Below are positions 32,457-40,559 of a DNA stretch of 64,000 nucleotides, one piece after another. The position numbers were made by a program, and so were the translations under genes. Each line of letters opens with the position of its first letter. Positions within the stretch are counted from its first letter, which is position 1. The DNA comes from Muriiphilus sp048268845 (lineage in GTDB: Bacteria > Pseudomonadota > Alphaproteobacteria > Rhodobacterales > Rhodobacteraceae), in assembly GCA_048268845.1 (NCBI GenBank), contig JBLWUQ010000013.1, forward strand, positions 1 through 64,000. Direction: 5' to 3'. The notes beneath the pieces were generated by a model. That model was not told the DNA's origin. It saw nothing but the letters and a program-made list of their open reading frames with translations, and ran no database searches.

Positions 32457-33341
32457 ATGTTCTCGATCTGCACCGATCCCTCACAGCTGGACGGCCTCGA
32501 ATGGCTGATGTGCTACCTGACCACAGGCAAGCACATGGCGTTCTATTCCTCGTTCGGAACCGTGCTGCTGTTGCTCGCGATCACCGCGCCGGTGGCGCTG
32601 TTGTTCGGGTTCGGCGGCGCCGCCGCGGCCCGGTCGCGGTTTCTGCCGCTGCGCCTGTTCGGCAAGACCTATACCGCGATCGTCCGGGGCGTGCCCGACA
32701 TCGCGTTCTTTCTGTTCTTCGTGATCGCACTGGATCAGGCGTTCGAATACCTGCGCCACAAGGTGAAATGCCCCGACTGGACCGAGCCGGTGCGTCAGGG
32801 CAACGATTTCGTGGTCTGCACCGCCGCCAAGCTGCCCCTGTCGAATTCGCCGCAATGGGTGCATGAGACCTATGGCTTCCTGCTTGCCGTCCTGACCTTC
32901 GCCATCGTCTTCGGCGCCTTTGCCGCCAACGTGCTTTACGGCGCGATGCGCGCGGTGCCGCGCGGCCAGATCGAGACCGCCGAGGCCTATGGCATGAGCC
33001 ATCGGCAGGCGTTCTGGCGCATCCTGGTGCCGCAGATGTGGATCTTCGCCCTGCCCGGCCTTGGCAACCTGTGGATGATCCTGGTCAAGGCGACGCCGCT
33101 TCTGTTCCTGCTGGGGGTCGAGGACATCGTCTATTGGGCCCGCGACCTTGGCGGCACCAAGCTGGCGCGGTTCACCGATTATCCGCATGGCGACTGGCGG
33201 ATCTGGTATTTCTCCGCGCTCATGGTGTTCTACCTGCTGCTCACCTGGGTCAGCGAAAAGGTGCTCGACCGGCTGACGCGCCGGCTGAGCCACGGGCAGG
33301 CCACCGCCGCCGGCGAAGCGATGCGAAAGGCCGGCAGATGA
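32457..33341 (+). CDS. ABC transporter permease 1 (HisQM type)
   Basis: Inner-membrane subunit, 294 residues, five to six membrane segments. Characteristic are YTAIVRGVPDIAFFLFFVIA (the RGxP segment of polar amino-acid permeases) and the EAA coupling loop EAYGMSHRQAFWRILVPQM. An insertion of about 50 residues between the first and second conserved blocks (KVKCPDWTEPVRQ and following, with two cysteines) looks periplasmic and is unusual in length. It overlaps the next permease by four bases. Confidence 0.9.
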   Translation: MFSICTDPSQLDGLEWLMCYLTTGKHMAFYSSFGTVLLLLAITAPVALLFGFGGAAAARSRFLPLRLFGKTYTAIVRGVPDIAFFLFFVIALDQAFEYLRHKVKCPDWTEPVRQGNDFVVCTAAKLPLSNSPQWVHETYGFLLAVLTFAIVFGAFAANVLYGAMRAVPRGQIETAEAYGMSHRQAFWRILVPQMWIFALPGLGNLWMILVKATPLLFLLGVEDIVYWARDLGGTKLARFTDYPHGDWRIWYFSALMVFYLLLTWVSEKVLDRLTRRLSHGQATAAGEAMRKAGR

Positions 33342-34147
33342 ACGAGTGCCTGCAAACCATCGCAGATTACGGCTTGCGCTCGATCGGCATCGGCGAGCGG
33401 CTGTTGCCGCGCACCGATTTCACGCTCTGCCACCAGTTCACCCTGATCGGCTCGGGGATGATCTGGAACATCTATTTCGGCGCCCTGGCGCTGGTGGCGG
33501 GGTTCTTCCTGGCCGTCCTCGTCGCCGCCGGAAAATCCTCGCGCCGCAGGATCCTGCGCAAACCGGCCGAATGGTTCGTGTTCCTGTTTCGCGGCTCGCC
33601 GCTCTTCATCCAGTTCTTCTTCGCCTATGCGGTGTTTCTGGGAATGAAGGGGATCAACCCGGCGTTCGATGCGCTGACCTCGGCCTGGCTCGGGGCGCTG
33701 ATCGTCTTGTTCCTGAACACCTCGGCCTATTCCGCCGAGATCTTCCACGGCGCGCTGAAATCCATTCCGAAAGGCGATCTCGAGGCCGCCGACGCCTATG
33801 GCATCTCCGGCTGGCACCGGTTCCGGCGGATCACCTTTCCGACCATGCTGCGGCTGGCCTGGCCCGCCTATACCAACGAGGCGATCTTTCTGTTTCACGC
33901 AACGACGCTGGTGTTCTTCTCGGGCTTTCCGGCCTGGCAACAGCGTGGTGACGCGCTCTATTACGCCAAGTATTTCGCCGACAAGACCTTCAACCCCTTC
34001 GTGCCCTACCCGATCCTCGCGGGCTATTTCATCCTGCTGACACTGACCGTCATCGGCCTCTATGGCCTGGCGAACCGTCGCCTGAACCGCCACTTGCCGC
34101 AGGAGACGCGCAGGCGGTTGCGGATCAGGCCGAACCTCATCCGCTAG
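33338..34147 (+). CDS. ABC transporter permease 2 (HisQM type)
   Basis: Second membrane subunit, 269 residues from the ATG at 33338, which overlaps the stop of permease 1 (ATGA). Conserved blocks: FVFLFRGSPLFIQFFFAY, NTSAYSAEIFHGALKSIPKG and the EAA loop EAADAYGISGWHRFRRITFP. Together with permease 1 it forms the heterodimeric channel. The transporter stops here; the enzyme genes begin 86 nt later with their own promoter. Confidence 0.92.
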   Translation: MNECLQTIADYGLRSIGIGERLLPRTDFTLCHQFTLIGSGMIWNIYFGALALVAGFFLAVLVAAGKSSRRRILRKPAEWFVFLFRGSPLFIQFFFAYAVFLGMKGINPAFDALTSAWLGALIVLFLNTSAYSAEIFHGALKSIPKGDLEAADAYGISGWHRFRRITFPTMLRLAWPAYTNEAIFLFHATTLVFFSGFPAWQQRGDALYYAKYFADKTFNPFVPYPILAGYFILLTLTVIGLYGLANRRLNRHLPQETRRRLRIRPNLIR

Positions 34148-34174
34148 CCCCGTCAGGGCATCGCGCGCGCCCCC

Positions 34175-34203
34175 TTGCCGGTCGTCCGGGCCTCGGTTAG
34201 GCT
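34175..34203 (+). promoter_or_regulatory. Promoter candidate of the amidotransferase-ligase operon
   Basis: -35 TTGCCG (34175-34180), 17-nt spacer, -10 TAGGCT (34198-34203). Start predicted at about 34210, directly at a 14-bp palindrome. Confidence 0.5.
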
Positions 34204-34211
34204 CGCCGCGA

Positions 34212-34225
34212 AATTTGATCAAATT
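34212..34225. promoter_or_regulatory. Perfect 14-bp palindrome AATTTGATCAAATT (operator candidate)
   Basis: Uninterrupted dyad at the predicted transcription start, 8 nt before the amidotransferase ATG, AT-rich in a GC-rich region. Such a site fits a dimeric repressor (GntR/FadR- or Lrp-type sites look like this), but no regulator gene lies in the cluster. Confidence 0.55.
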
Positions 34226-34233
34226 GGTGACCC

Positions 34234-34911
34234 ATGCGGATCGGCATCCTACAAACCGGCCACGCGCCTGACGAGGTCAGGGACGCGCTCGGCGATTATT
34301 CGGACATGTTCGAGCGTCTGCTGGACGGCCGCGACTTCACGTTCGAGACCTTCAGCGTCGTTGACGGCGTCTTTCCCGACGGCCCCGACCTTGCCGACGG
34401 CTGGCTGATCACCGGGTCGCGCCACGCGGTCTATGAGGACCACCCCTGGATCCCACCGCTCGAGGATCTGATTCGCCGCATCGCCGCCAGCGGCAAGCCG
34501 CTGATCGGCGTCTGCTTTGGCCACCAGATCATCGCGCAGGCGCTGGGCGGCAAGGTCGAGAAGTTCCGGGGCGGCTGGGCCGTTGGCCGGCAGGTCTATG
34601 ATTTCGGCGACGAGACGCTGGCGCTGAACGCATGGCATCAGGATCAGGTGGTGGAACTGCCCGAGGGCGCGCAGGTGATCGCCGAGAGCGCCACCTGCAA
34701 GAACGCGGCGCTGGTGATCGGCGACAACATCCTGACGATCCAGCCGCACCCCGAGTTCGACGCGCGCATGATGGCCGCGTTGATCGACTACCGTGGCGCG
34801 GCCCTGCCGGCCGAGGTTAAGGAAACCGCGCGCGCCGGGCTGACCAAGACCACCGCGAGCGACCAGATGGCCGACCGGATGGCGGCATTTTTCCGCAAAG
34901 GGGCAAAGTGA
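34234..34911 (+). CDS. Class I glutamine amidotransferase
   Basis: 225 residues, GATase1 fold. Nucleophile C94 in IGVCFGHQII; H172 and E174 in IQPHPEFD complete the triad. No synthetase domain. It is coupled to a glutamine-synthetase-like ligase (TGATG, one-base overlap), so it may hydrolyse a gamma-glutamyl amide made by that ligase, as PuuD does in putrescine breakdown, or supply ammonia to it. It resembles the stand-alone GuaA-type amidotransferases more than the classical PuuD peptidase, so the reaction is an inference. Confidence 0.85.
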   Translation: MRIGILQTGHAPDEVRDALGDYSDMFERLLDGRDFTFETFSVVDGVFPDGPDLADGWLITGSRHAVYEDHPWIPPLEDLIRRIAASGKPLIGVCFGHQIIAQALGGKVEKFRGGWAVGRQVYDFGDETLALNAWHQDQVVELPEGAQVIAESATCKNAALVIGDNILTIQPHPEFDARMMAALIDYRGAALPAEVKETARAGLTKTTASDQMADRMAAFFRKGAK

Positions 34912-36275
34912 TGGCCGCGAAAGACTGGACCGAGACCCTTCCGGAAGCGGCCCGCGCCTATCTCGAGGGGCGGCGGCTCGACGAGGTCGAGTGCATCATT
35001 TCCGACCTGCCCGGCATCGCCCGCGGCAAGGCGATGCCGGCGGCGAAATTCGCCCGTCAGGACCGCTTTCACCTTCCCGATTCGATCTTTTACCAGACCA
35101 TCACCGGCGACTGGAGCGAGGCCGCCGGCGAGGAGGGCTTCATCGAGCGCGACATGGTTCTGAAGCCCGACATGTCGACCGCCACGGCCGCGCCCTGGAC
35201 CGGCGACTGGACGCTTCAGGTGATCCACGACGCCTATGACCGCACCGGCAAACCGATCCCCTACAGCCCGCGCAACGTGCTCAAGCGCGTGGTCGATCTC
35301 TACCGCGCGCAGGGCTGGAAACCCGTGGTCGCGCCCGAGATGGAATTCTACCTGGTCGCCCGCAACCTTGACCCGGCCAAGAAGATCGAGCCGATGATGG
35401 GCCGCTCGGGCCGCCCCGCCGCCGCGCGGCAGGCCTATTCGATGACCGCGGTCGACGAGTTCGGCCCGGTGATCGACGACATCTACGATTTCGCCGAGGC
35501 CCAGGGGCTCGAGATCGACGGCATCACCCAGGAAGGCGGCGCGGGCCAGCTCGAGATCAACCTGCGCCACGGCGATCCGGTCAAGCTCGCCGACGAGGTG
35601 TTCTTTTTCAAGCGCCTGATCCGCGAGGCCGCGCTGCGCCACGATTGCTTTGCCACCTTCATGGCCAAGCCGATCGCGGACGAGCCCGGCTCGGCGATGC
35701 ATATCCACCATTCGGTGGTCGACACCCAGACCGGCAAGAACATCTTCGCCGGTCCGCAGGGCGGCGATACCGATGCCTTCTTCCACTTCATCGGCGGCTT
35801 GCAGACCCACCTGCCCTCGGTGATCGCGATGCTGGCGCCCTACGTCAACTCCTATCGCCGCTACGTGCGCGACTCGGCGGCGCCGATCAATCTGGAATGG
35901 GCGCGCGACAACCGCACCACCGGCATCCGTATTCCGCTGTCCGGACCCGACAGCCGGCGGGTCGAGAACCGGCTGGCCGGGATGGACGCCAACCCCTACC
36001 TCGCCTTCGCGGCCAGCCTCGCGGCGGGGTATCTCGGGATCATGGACGAGATCCGCCCGACCCCGCAGTTTCGCGGCGATGCCTATGACAGCGAGGAGGC
36101 GATCCCGCGTGACCTTGGCGCGGCGCTCGACCTGTTCGACGAGGCCAAGCGGATGCACGAGATCCTCGACCCCGAATTCGCCCGCGTCTATTCCATCGTC
36201 AAACGCACCGAACACAACGAGTTCCTGCACGTCATCAGCCCGTGGGAGCGCGAGCACCTGCTGCTCAACGTCTAA
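34911..36275 (+). CDS. Glutamine-synthetase-family gamma-glutamyl amine/polyamine ligase (PuuA-like)
   Basis: ATP-dependent ligase of the glutamine synthetase superfamily, most likely adding glutamate to an amine or polyamine. 454 residues from the ATG at 34911. N-terminal beta-grasp part (VECIISDLPGIARGKAMP), metal and ATP sites in APEMEFYLV, EGGAGQLEINL and GSAMHIHHSV, then NRTTGIRIPLSG (substrate/ATP Arg) and RVENRLAGMDANPYLA. The Asp/Asn residues used by true GlnA for ammonia are not conserved in register, as in PuuA and GmaS. Neighbouring transporter and amidotransferase favour an imported amine as substrate. Confidence 0.85.
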   Translation: MAAKDWTETLPEAARAYLEGRRLDEVECIISDLPGIARGKAMPAAKFARQDRFHLPDSIFYQTITGDWSEAAGEEGFIERDMVLKPDMSTATAAPWTGDWTLQVIHDAYDRTGKPIPYSPRNVLKRVVDLYRAQGWKPVVAPEMEFYLVARNLDPAKKIEPMMGRSGRPAAARQAYSMTAVDEFGPVIDDIYDFAEAQGLEIDGITQEGGAGQLEINLRHGDPVKLADEVFFFKRLIREAALRHDCFATFMAKPIADEPGSAMHIHHSVVDTQTGKNIFAGPQGGDTDAFFHFIGGLQTHLPSVIAMLAPYVNSYRRYVRDSAAPINLEWARDNRTTGIRIPLSGPDSRRVENRLAGMDANPYLAFAASLAAGYLGIMDEIRPTPQFRGDAYDSEEAIPRDLGAALDLFDEAKRMHEILDPEFARVYSIVKRTEHNEFLHVISPWEREHLLLNV

Positions 36276-36310
36276 ACCCGGTTCTCGCCACGCGGCGCTT
36301 CTGTTACAGT

Positions 36311-36335
36311 TTTTCCGAAGACAGGTTTCGGAAAA
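36311..36335. promoter_or_regulatory. Inverted repeat before the DegT-type gene
   Basis: TTTTCCGAA (36311-36319) and TTCGGAAAA (36327-36335), perfect 9-bp arms with a 7-nt gap, 18 nt before the gene. No T run follows, so an operator or mRNA stem is more likely than a terminator. Confidence 0.45.
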
Positions 36336-36353
36336 CCCGAAAAGGAGCGCGCG

Positions 36354-37574
36354 ATGGCCCCTGCACCGAATGTCCACGACGCCGAGCCGATTCCCGAGGC
36401 GGCACGCGCCGAGATCGACCGGCTGCTGCAATCGGGCGACCTGTTCCGCTATACCGCGCCCGAAAACGCGCCCGTGACGCTGCTCGAGCGTGAATTCGCC
36501 GATGCGATGGGGGTGAAATACGCGCTGGCGGTGTCGTCCTGTTCGGCGGCGCTTTTCCTGGCCCTGAAGGCGCTGGACCTGCCGCGCGATACCCGCGTGC
36601 TGCTGCCCGCATTCACCTTCGCGGCAGTGCCGTCCGCGGTGATCCATGCCGAGTGCATTCCGGTTCTGGTCGAGGTCGGCAGCGACTACCGCATCGACAT
36701 CGACGATTTCAAGGCCAGGCTGACCGGCGACATCGGCGCGGTGATCATCAGCCACATGCGCGGCCACACTTCGGACATGGACCGGATCATGGCATTGTGC
36801 GACGCCGCCGGCGTGCCGGTGATCGAGGACGCCGCGCATTCGCTGGGCACGCTCTGGCACGGGAAGAAGATCGGCACCATCGGCAAGGTCGGCGCCTTTT
36901 CCTTCCAGTCCTACAAGATGCTGAACGCTGGCGAGGGTGGCGTTCTGATCACCGACGACGCCGATGTGATCGCCCGCGCCGTCATCATGTCAGGCGCCTA
37001 CGAACATAACTGGAAAAAGCACCGCGGCCCGCACGGCCAGAACGATCCCGAACTGGCCGAAGCCTTCGCGCGCTGGCAGAACAGGCTGCCGCTCTACAAC
37101 ACCCGGCTGTCAAACCTGTCCGCTGCCGTGATCCGCCCGCAGATCCCCCTGCTTGCCTGCCGGGTGCGCGACGGGCTGGCGAACCACGACCACGTTGCCG
37201 CCAGGCTGAATACCTCGCCGTGGATCTCTGTGCCCGACCCGCTTGGCCCGGAAACCCGCGCGCCGGATTCGATCCAGTTCAACCTGATCGACATGAGCGA
37301 CGACGAGGTGCGCGCCTTCCTCGCCGTCGCCGCCGAACGCGGCGTATCGGTGCAGGTCTTCGGCCTGTCCGAGGACAACGCCCGCGCCTTCTGGAACTGG
37401 CAATTCCTGCCCGAACCTCCCGGCCCACTGCCCCGGACCCGCGCAATGCTGATGCGCGCCTGCGACACCCGCCTGCCGGTGCGCCTGACCCGGCCCGAGC
37501 TTGATTTCATCGCCGATGCACTGGTTTCGGCCGCCGAGGCCGTGAAGGGCGCAACACTCGCCTACGGCACCTGA
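36354..37574 (+). CDS. DegT/DnrJ/EryC1-family PLP aminotransferase
   Basis: 406 residues, fold type I PLP enzyme. Features: VSSCSAALFLALKAL near the N-terminus, HMRGHTSDMDRIMALC, IEDAAHSLGTLW with the PLP-ring Asp, and the Schiff-base lysine in SFQSYKMLNAGEGG at about residue 188. Family members usually aminate nucleotide-linked keto-sugars, but here it follows a gamma-glutamyl ligase and an ABC transporter, with no sugar genes near. A role on a keto or aldehyde intermediate of amine breakdown is an inference. Start has AAAGGAG upstream. Confidence 0.85.
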   Translation: MAPAPNVHDAEPIPEAARAEIDRLLQSGDLFRYTAPENAPVTLLEREFADAMGVKYALAVSSCSAALFLALKALDLPRDTRVLLPAFTFAAVPSAVIHAECIPVLVEVGSDYRIDIDDFKARLTGDIGAVIISHMRGHTSDMDRIMALCDAAGVPVIEDAAHSLGTLWHGKKIGTIGKVGAFSFQSYKMLNAGEGGVLITDDADVIARAVIMSGAYEHNWKKHRGPHGQNDPELAEAFARWQNRLPLYNTRLSNLSAAVIRPQIPLLACRVRDGLANHDHVAARLNTSPWISVPDPLGPETRAPDSIQFNLIDMSDDEVRAFLAVAAERGVSVQVFGLSEDNARAFWNWQFLPEPPGPLPRTRAMLMRACDTRLPVRLTRPELDFIADALVSAAEAVKGATLAYGT

Positions 37575-37601
37575 GGCGCAGCAATCCGCGTCCGGTCGCA
37601 G

Positions 37602-37808
37602 TTATTGCGAAGCACCGGCATCGGGCACCGCACCGGCATCCGGCGTCGTGACGGTCACGCTCTCGTCCGGCGCATCGGCACGGTCAATCGCGGTCCAGGC
37701 GATCGCGAAGCCCATGACCAACCCGAACAGGACCGAAATCGCGATCGCGATCAGGGATGGCAGGTGTTGGCGTTCCTGGCGTTTCACGCTGGTATCGGGT
37801 GCTGACAT
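37602..37808 (-). CDS. Small single-pass membrane protein
   Basis: 68 residues: charged N-terminus (MSAPDTSVKRQERQHLP), one membrane segment about 19-41 (IAIAISVLFGLVMGFAIAW) and an acidic Ala/Pro tail expected outside the cytoplasm. AGAAGGAGATG gives a strong ribosome site before the ATG at 37808. Transcribed convergently to the DegT-type gene and divergently from pepN. No known family; the good ribosome site and coherent topology support a real gene. Confidence 0.7.
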   Translation of the reverse strand: MSAPDTSVKRQERQHLPSLIAIAISVLFGLVMGFAIAWTAIDRADAPDESVTVTTPDAGAVPDAGASQ

Positions 37809-37842
37809 GTCGCATCTCCTTCTGGTCGCGTCAGGTCTCTGG

Positions 37843-37871
37843 TTGTGACCGGCCTGACAGCGGATTAACGT
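37843..37871 (+). promoter_or_regulatory. pepN promoter candidate
   Basis: -35 TTGTGA (37843-37848), 17-nt spacer, -10 TAACGT (37866-37871). An AAAAGG ribosome site precedes the ATG at 37914. Confidence 0.42.
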
Positions 37872-37913
37872 CCGACACGCCAACAGGTTCAGATTTTCCC
37901 GAAAAGGTGCGCC

Positions 37914-40472
37914 ATGACCGTCGCAGCCCCGCAAACCATCTTCCTCGCCGACTACACCTCGCCCGCCTTTCTGGTCGAGGATGTGCACCTGAACTTTCGC
38001 CTCGCGCCGTCCGCCACGCGGGTGATCGCCAGGGTCCGTTTCGTGCCGAACCCCGAGGCCGCGTCGCGCGATTTCTTTCTGCACGGCGAAAACCTCCACC
38101 TGATCCGCGCCGCGATCGACGGCGCCGAGGTCACGCCCACCCTCACCGACAAGGGCCTGACCTGCGCCGTGCCGGACGCGCCCTTCACCTGGGAGGCCGA
38201 GGTCGAGATCGACCCAGCCGGCAACACCGCGCTCGAGGGGCTCTACATGTCGAACGGCATGTATTGCAGCCAGTGCGAGGCCGAGGGCTTTCGCAAGATC
38301 ACCTATTACCCCGACCGCCCCGACGTGATGGCGCCCTTCACGGTGCGCATCGAGGGCGACCTGCCGGTGATGCTGTCCAACGGCAACCCGACCGGCCAAG
38401 GCCCCGGCTGGGTCGAGTGGACCGACCCCTGGCCCAAGCCCGCCTATCTCTTCGCGCTGGTCGCAGGCGATCTGGTGGCGCGCGAGGACAGCTTCACCAC
38501 GATGTCAGGCAAGGAGGTCGCGCTCCGGCTCTGGACGCGCAAGGGCGACGAGGACAAGTCCGCCTTCGGCATGGAGGCGCTGAAGAAATCCATGCGCTGG
38601 GACGAGGAGGTTTACGGGCGCGAATACGACCTCGACATCTTCCAGATCGTCGCCGTGTCGGACTTCAACATGGGGGCGATGGAAAACAAGGGCTTGAACA
38701 TTTTCAACACTTCAGCGGTTCTGGCCAGCCCCGAGACCTCTACAGATGCAAATTTCGAACGTATCGAGGCGATCATCGCGCATGAATACTTCCACAACTG
38801 GACCGGCAACCGCATCACCTGCCGCGACTGGTTCCAGCTCTCGCTGAAAGAGGGGCTGACAGTGTTTCGCGACCAGCAGTTCTCGGCCGACATGCGTTCG
38901 GCGGCGGTTTGCCGGATCGACGACGTGATCGCGCTGCGCGGCCGGCAGTTCCGCGAGGACAACGGCCCGCTGGCGCACCAGGTCCAGCCCGACAGCTTTG
39001 TCGAGATCAACAATTTCTACACCGCGACGATCTATGAAAAGGGCGCCGAGGTAATCCGTATGCTGAAAACGCTGGTCGGCGACGACGCCTGGCGGCGCGC
39101 GCTCGACCTCTATTTCGCGCGTCACGACGGTCAGGCCTGCACCATCGACGACTGGCTCAAGGTGTTCGAGGACACCACCGGGCGCGACCTGTCGCAGTTC
39201 CGGCTGTGGTACAAGCAGGCCGGCACACCGCGCCTGACGGTGACGGACGATTTCGCGGACGGCACCTATACCCTGCACGTCAAGCAGCACATTCCAGACA
39301 CCCCCGGCCAGACGGAGAAGCAGCCGATGCTGATCCCGCTGGCGATCGGCTTGCTCAACCCCAACGGCGACGAGGTGCTTGCGACAGAGGTGCTGGAAGT
39401 CACCGAGGCCGAACAGAGCTTCACCTTCGACGGGCTGGCGGCCAGGCCGGTGCCCTCGCTCCTGCGCGGGTTCTCCGCCCCGGTGATCCTGAACCGCGAC
39501 TCCAGCTCCGAGGAACGCGCGTTCCTGCTTGCCCATGACACCGACCCGTTCAACCGGTGGGAGGCGGGCCGGGCACTGGCCAAGGACGTGCTGACAGCCA
39601 GGATCACCGGCCGGGATGGCCCCGACCGCGCCTATCTCGACGCGCTGGCGGCGATGCTGCGTGACGAGCGCCTCGACCCCGCCTTCAAGGCGCTGGCGCT
39701 CAGCCAGCCCGGCGAGGACGACATCGCCCAGACGCTGTTCGACGCCGGGCGCACCCCCGACCCCGACAAGATCCACATCGCCGCCGAGACGCTGAAACAG
39801 CAGACCGCCGAGCACCTGCAGGACATCATCCCGCGCCTCGCCGCCGAGATGGTGATCGACGCGCCCTATTCCCCCGACGCCGAGCAATCCGGCAAACGCG
39901 CGCTCGCCCTGTCGCTTCTGGCGCTGACGACGCGGCTCGATAGCGGCAAGTCGGCGCAGGCGGTGCATGATTCCGCCGACAACATGACGCTGTCGCTGGG
40001 CGCGCTTGGCTGCCTGCTCGACGCGGGCCGGGGCGAGGCGGCGCTGGCCGCGTTCCACGCCCGCTGGCAGCACGATGCGCTGGTGCTGGACAAGTGGTTC
40101 ATGATGCAGGTCATCCACGCCGCGCCCGAAGATGCGGTGGCAGTCGCCGACCGGCTGACGCGCCATGCGGATTTCAACATGAAAAACCCCAACCGCTTCC
40201 GCTCGGTCCTGGGTGCGCTGGCGATGAACCCGGCAGGGTTTCACGCCGCGGACGGTTCGGGCTATAGGCTGATGGCCGACTGGGTGGTGAACCTCGATCC
40301 GATCAACCCGCAGATCGCCGCGCGCATGACCACCTCGTTCGAGACCTGGCGGCGCTACGACGAAGACCGCAAGCAGATGATTCGCGGCGAACTGGCTCGG
40401 ATCGGGCGCGCCAAGGGGCTCAGCTCCGACACCGGCGAAATGGTCGCCCGCATCCTCGGGGATGTCACCTGA
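37914..40472 (+). CDS. pepN: Aminopeptidase N (M1 zinc metallopeptidase)
   Basis: Cytosolic broad-specificity aminopeptidase finishing peptide breakdown. 852 residues, slightly shorter than the E. coli enzyme (870). Substrate-recognition motif GAMENKGLNIF at about 247-257, zinc motif HEYFHNWTGNR at about 289-299 with the distal Glu in LKEGLTVFRDQQF, then the beta domain and the C-terminal helical domain. No frameshift. Monocistronic; behind it lies a copy of the dispersed hairpin element. Confidence 0.96.
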   Translation: MTVAAPQTIFLADYTSPAFLVEDVHLNFRLAPSATRVIARVRFVPNPEAASRDFFLHGENLHLIRAAIDGAEVTPTLTDKGLTCAVPDAPFTWEAEVEIDPAGNTALEGLYMSNGMYCSQCEAEGFRKITYYPDRPDVMAPFTVRIEGDLPVMLSNGNPTGQGPGWVEWTDPWPKPAYLFALVAGDLVAREDSFTTMSGKEVALRLWTRKGDEDKSAFGMEALKKSMRWDEEVYGREYDLDIFQIVAVSDFNMGAMENKGLNIFNTSAVLASPETSTDANFERIEAIIAHEYFHNWTGNRITCRDWFQLSLKEGLTVFRDQQFSADMRSAAVCRIDDVIALRGRQFREDNGPLAHQVQPDSFVEINNFYTATIYEKGAEVIRMLKTLVGDDAWRRALDLYFARHDGQACTIDDWLKVFEDTTGRDLSQFRLWYKQAGTPRLTVTDDFADGTYTLHVKQHIPDTPGQTEKQPMLIPLAIGLLNPNGDEVLATEVLEVTEAEQSFTFDGLAARPVPSLLRGFSAPVILNRDSSSEERAFLLAHDTDPFNRWEAGRALAKDVLTARITGRDGPDRAYLDALAAMLRDERLDPAFKALALSQPGEDDIAQTLFDAGRTPDPDKIHIAAETLKQQTAEHLQDIIPRLAAEMVIDAPYSPDAEQSGKRALALSLLALTTRLDSGKSAQAVHDSADNMTLSLGALGCLLDAGRGEAALAAFHARWQHDALVLDKWFMMQVIHAAPEDAVAVADRLTRHADFNMKNPNRFRSVLGALAMNPAGFHAADGSGYRLMADWVVNLDPINPQIAARMTTSFETWRRYDEDRKQMIRGELARIGRAKGLSSDTGEMVARILGDVT

Positions 40473-40481
40473 ACCCGTCTT

Positions 40482-40523
40482 TGCTCTGAAAATACCTCGG
40501 GGGTTTGGGGGCAGCGCCCCCAA
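40482..40523. repeat. Dispersed intergenic element with hairpin (copy 2)
   Basis: Sits between the convergent pepN and lytic transglycosylase genes. The AT core is shortened (GAAAATACCTCGGGGG); the hairpin is TTGGGGGC-AGC-GCCCCCAA (40505-40523), a perfect 8-bp stem. It may end transcription from both sides. Confidence 0.65.
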
Positions 40524-40559
40524 CAAGGCAACCTGCGCGGCGCAGCCGCACCGCTGGCG

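Noticed and set aside
30548..32473. 641-codon antisense frame over the ABC ATPase and binding protein
   Set aside because: Spans several real genes and an intergenic stem; no start signals.
34214..34223. FNR/FnrL box (TTGAT-N4-ATCAA) at the palindrome
   Set aside because: The half-sites touch without the 4-nt gap that FNR-type regulators need.
34788..36860. 690-codon antisense frame over the gamma-glutamyl ligase
   Set aside because: Shadow of a highly conserved sense gene; composition typical of GC-rich antisense frames.
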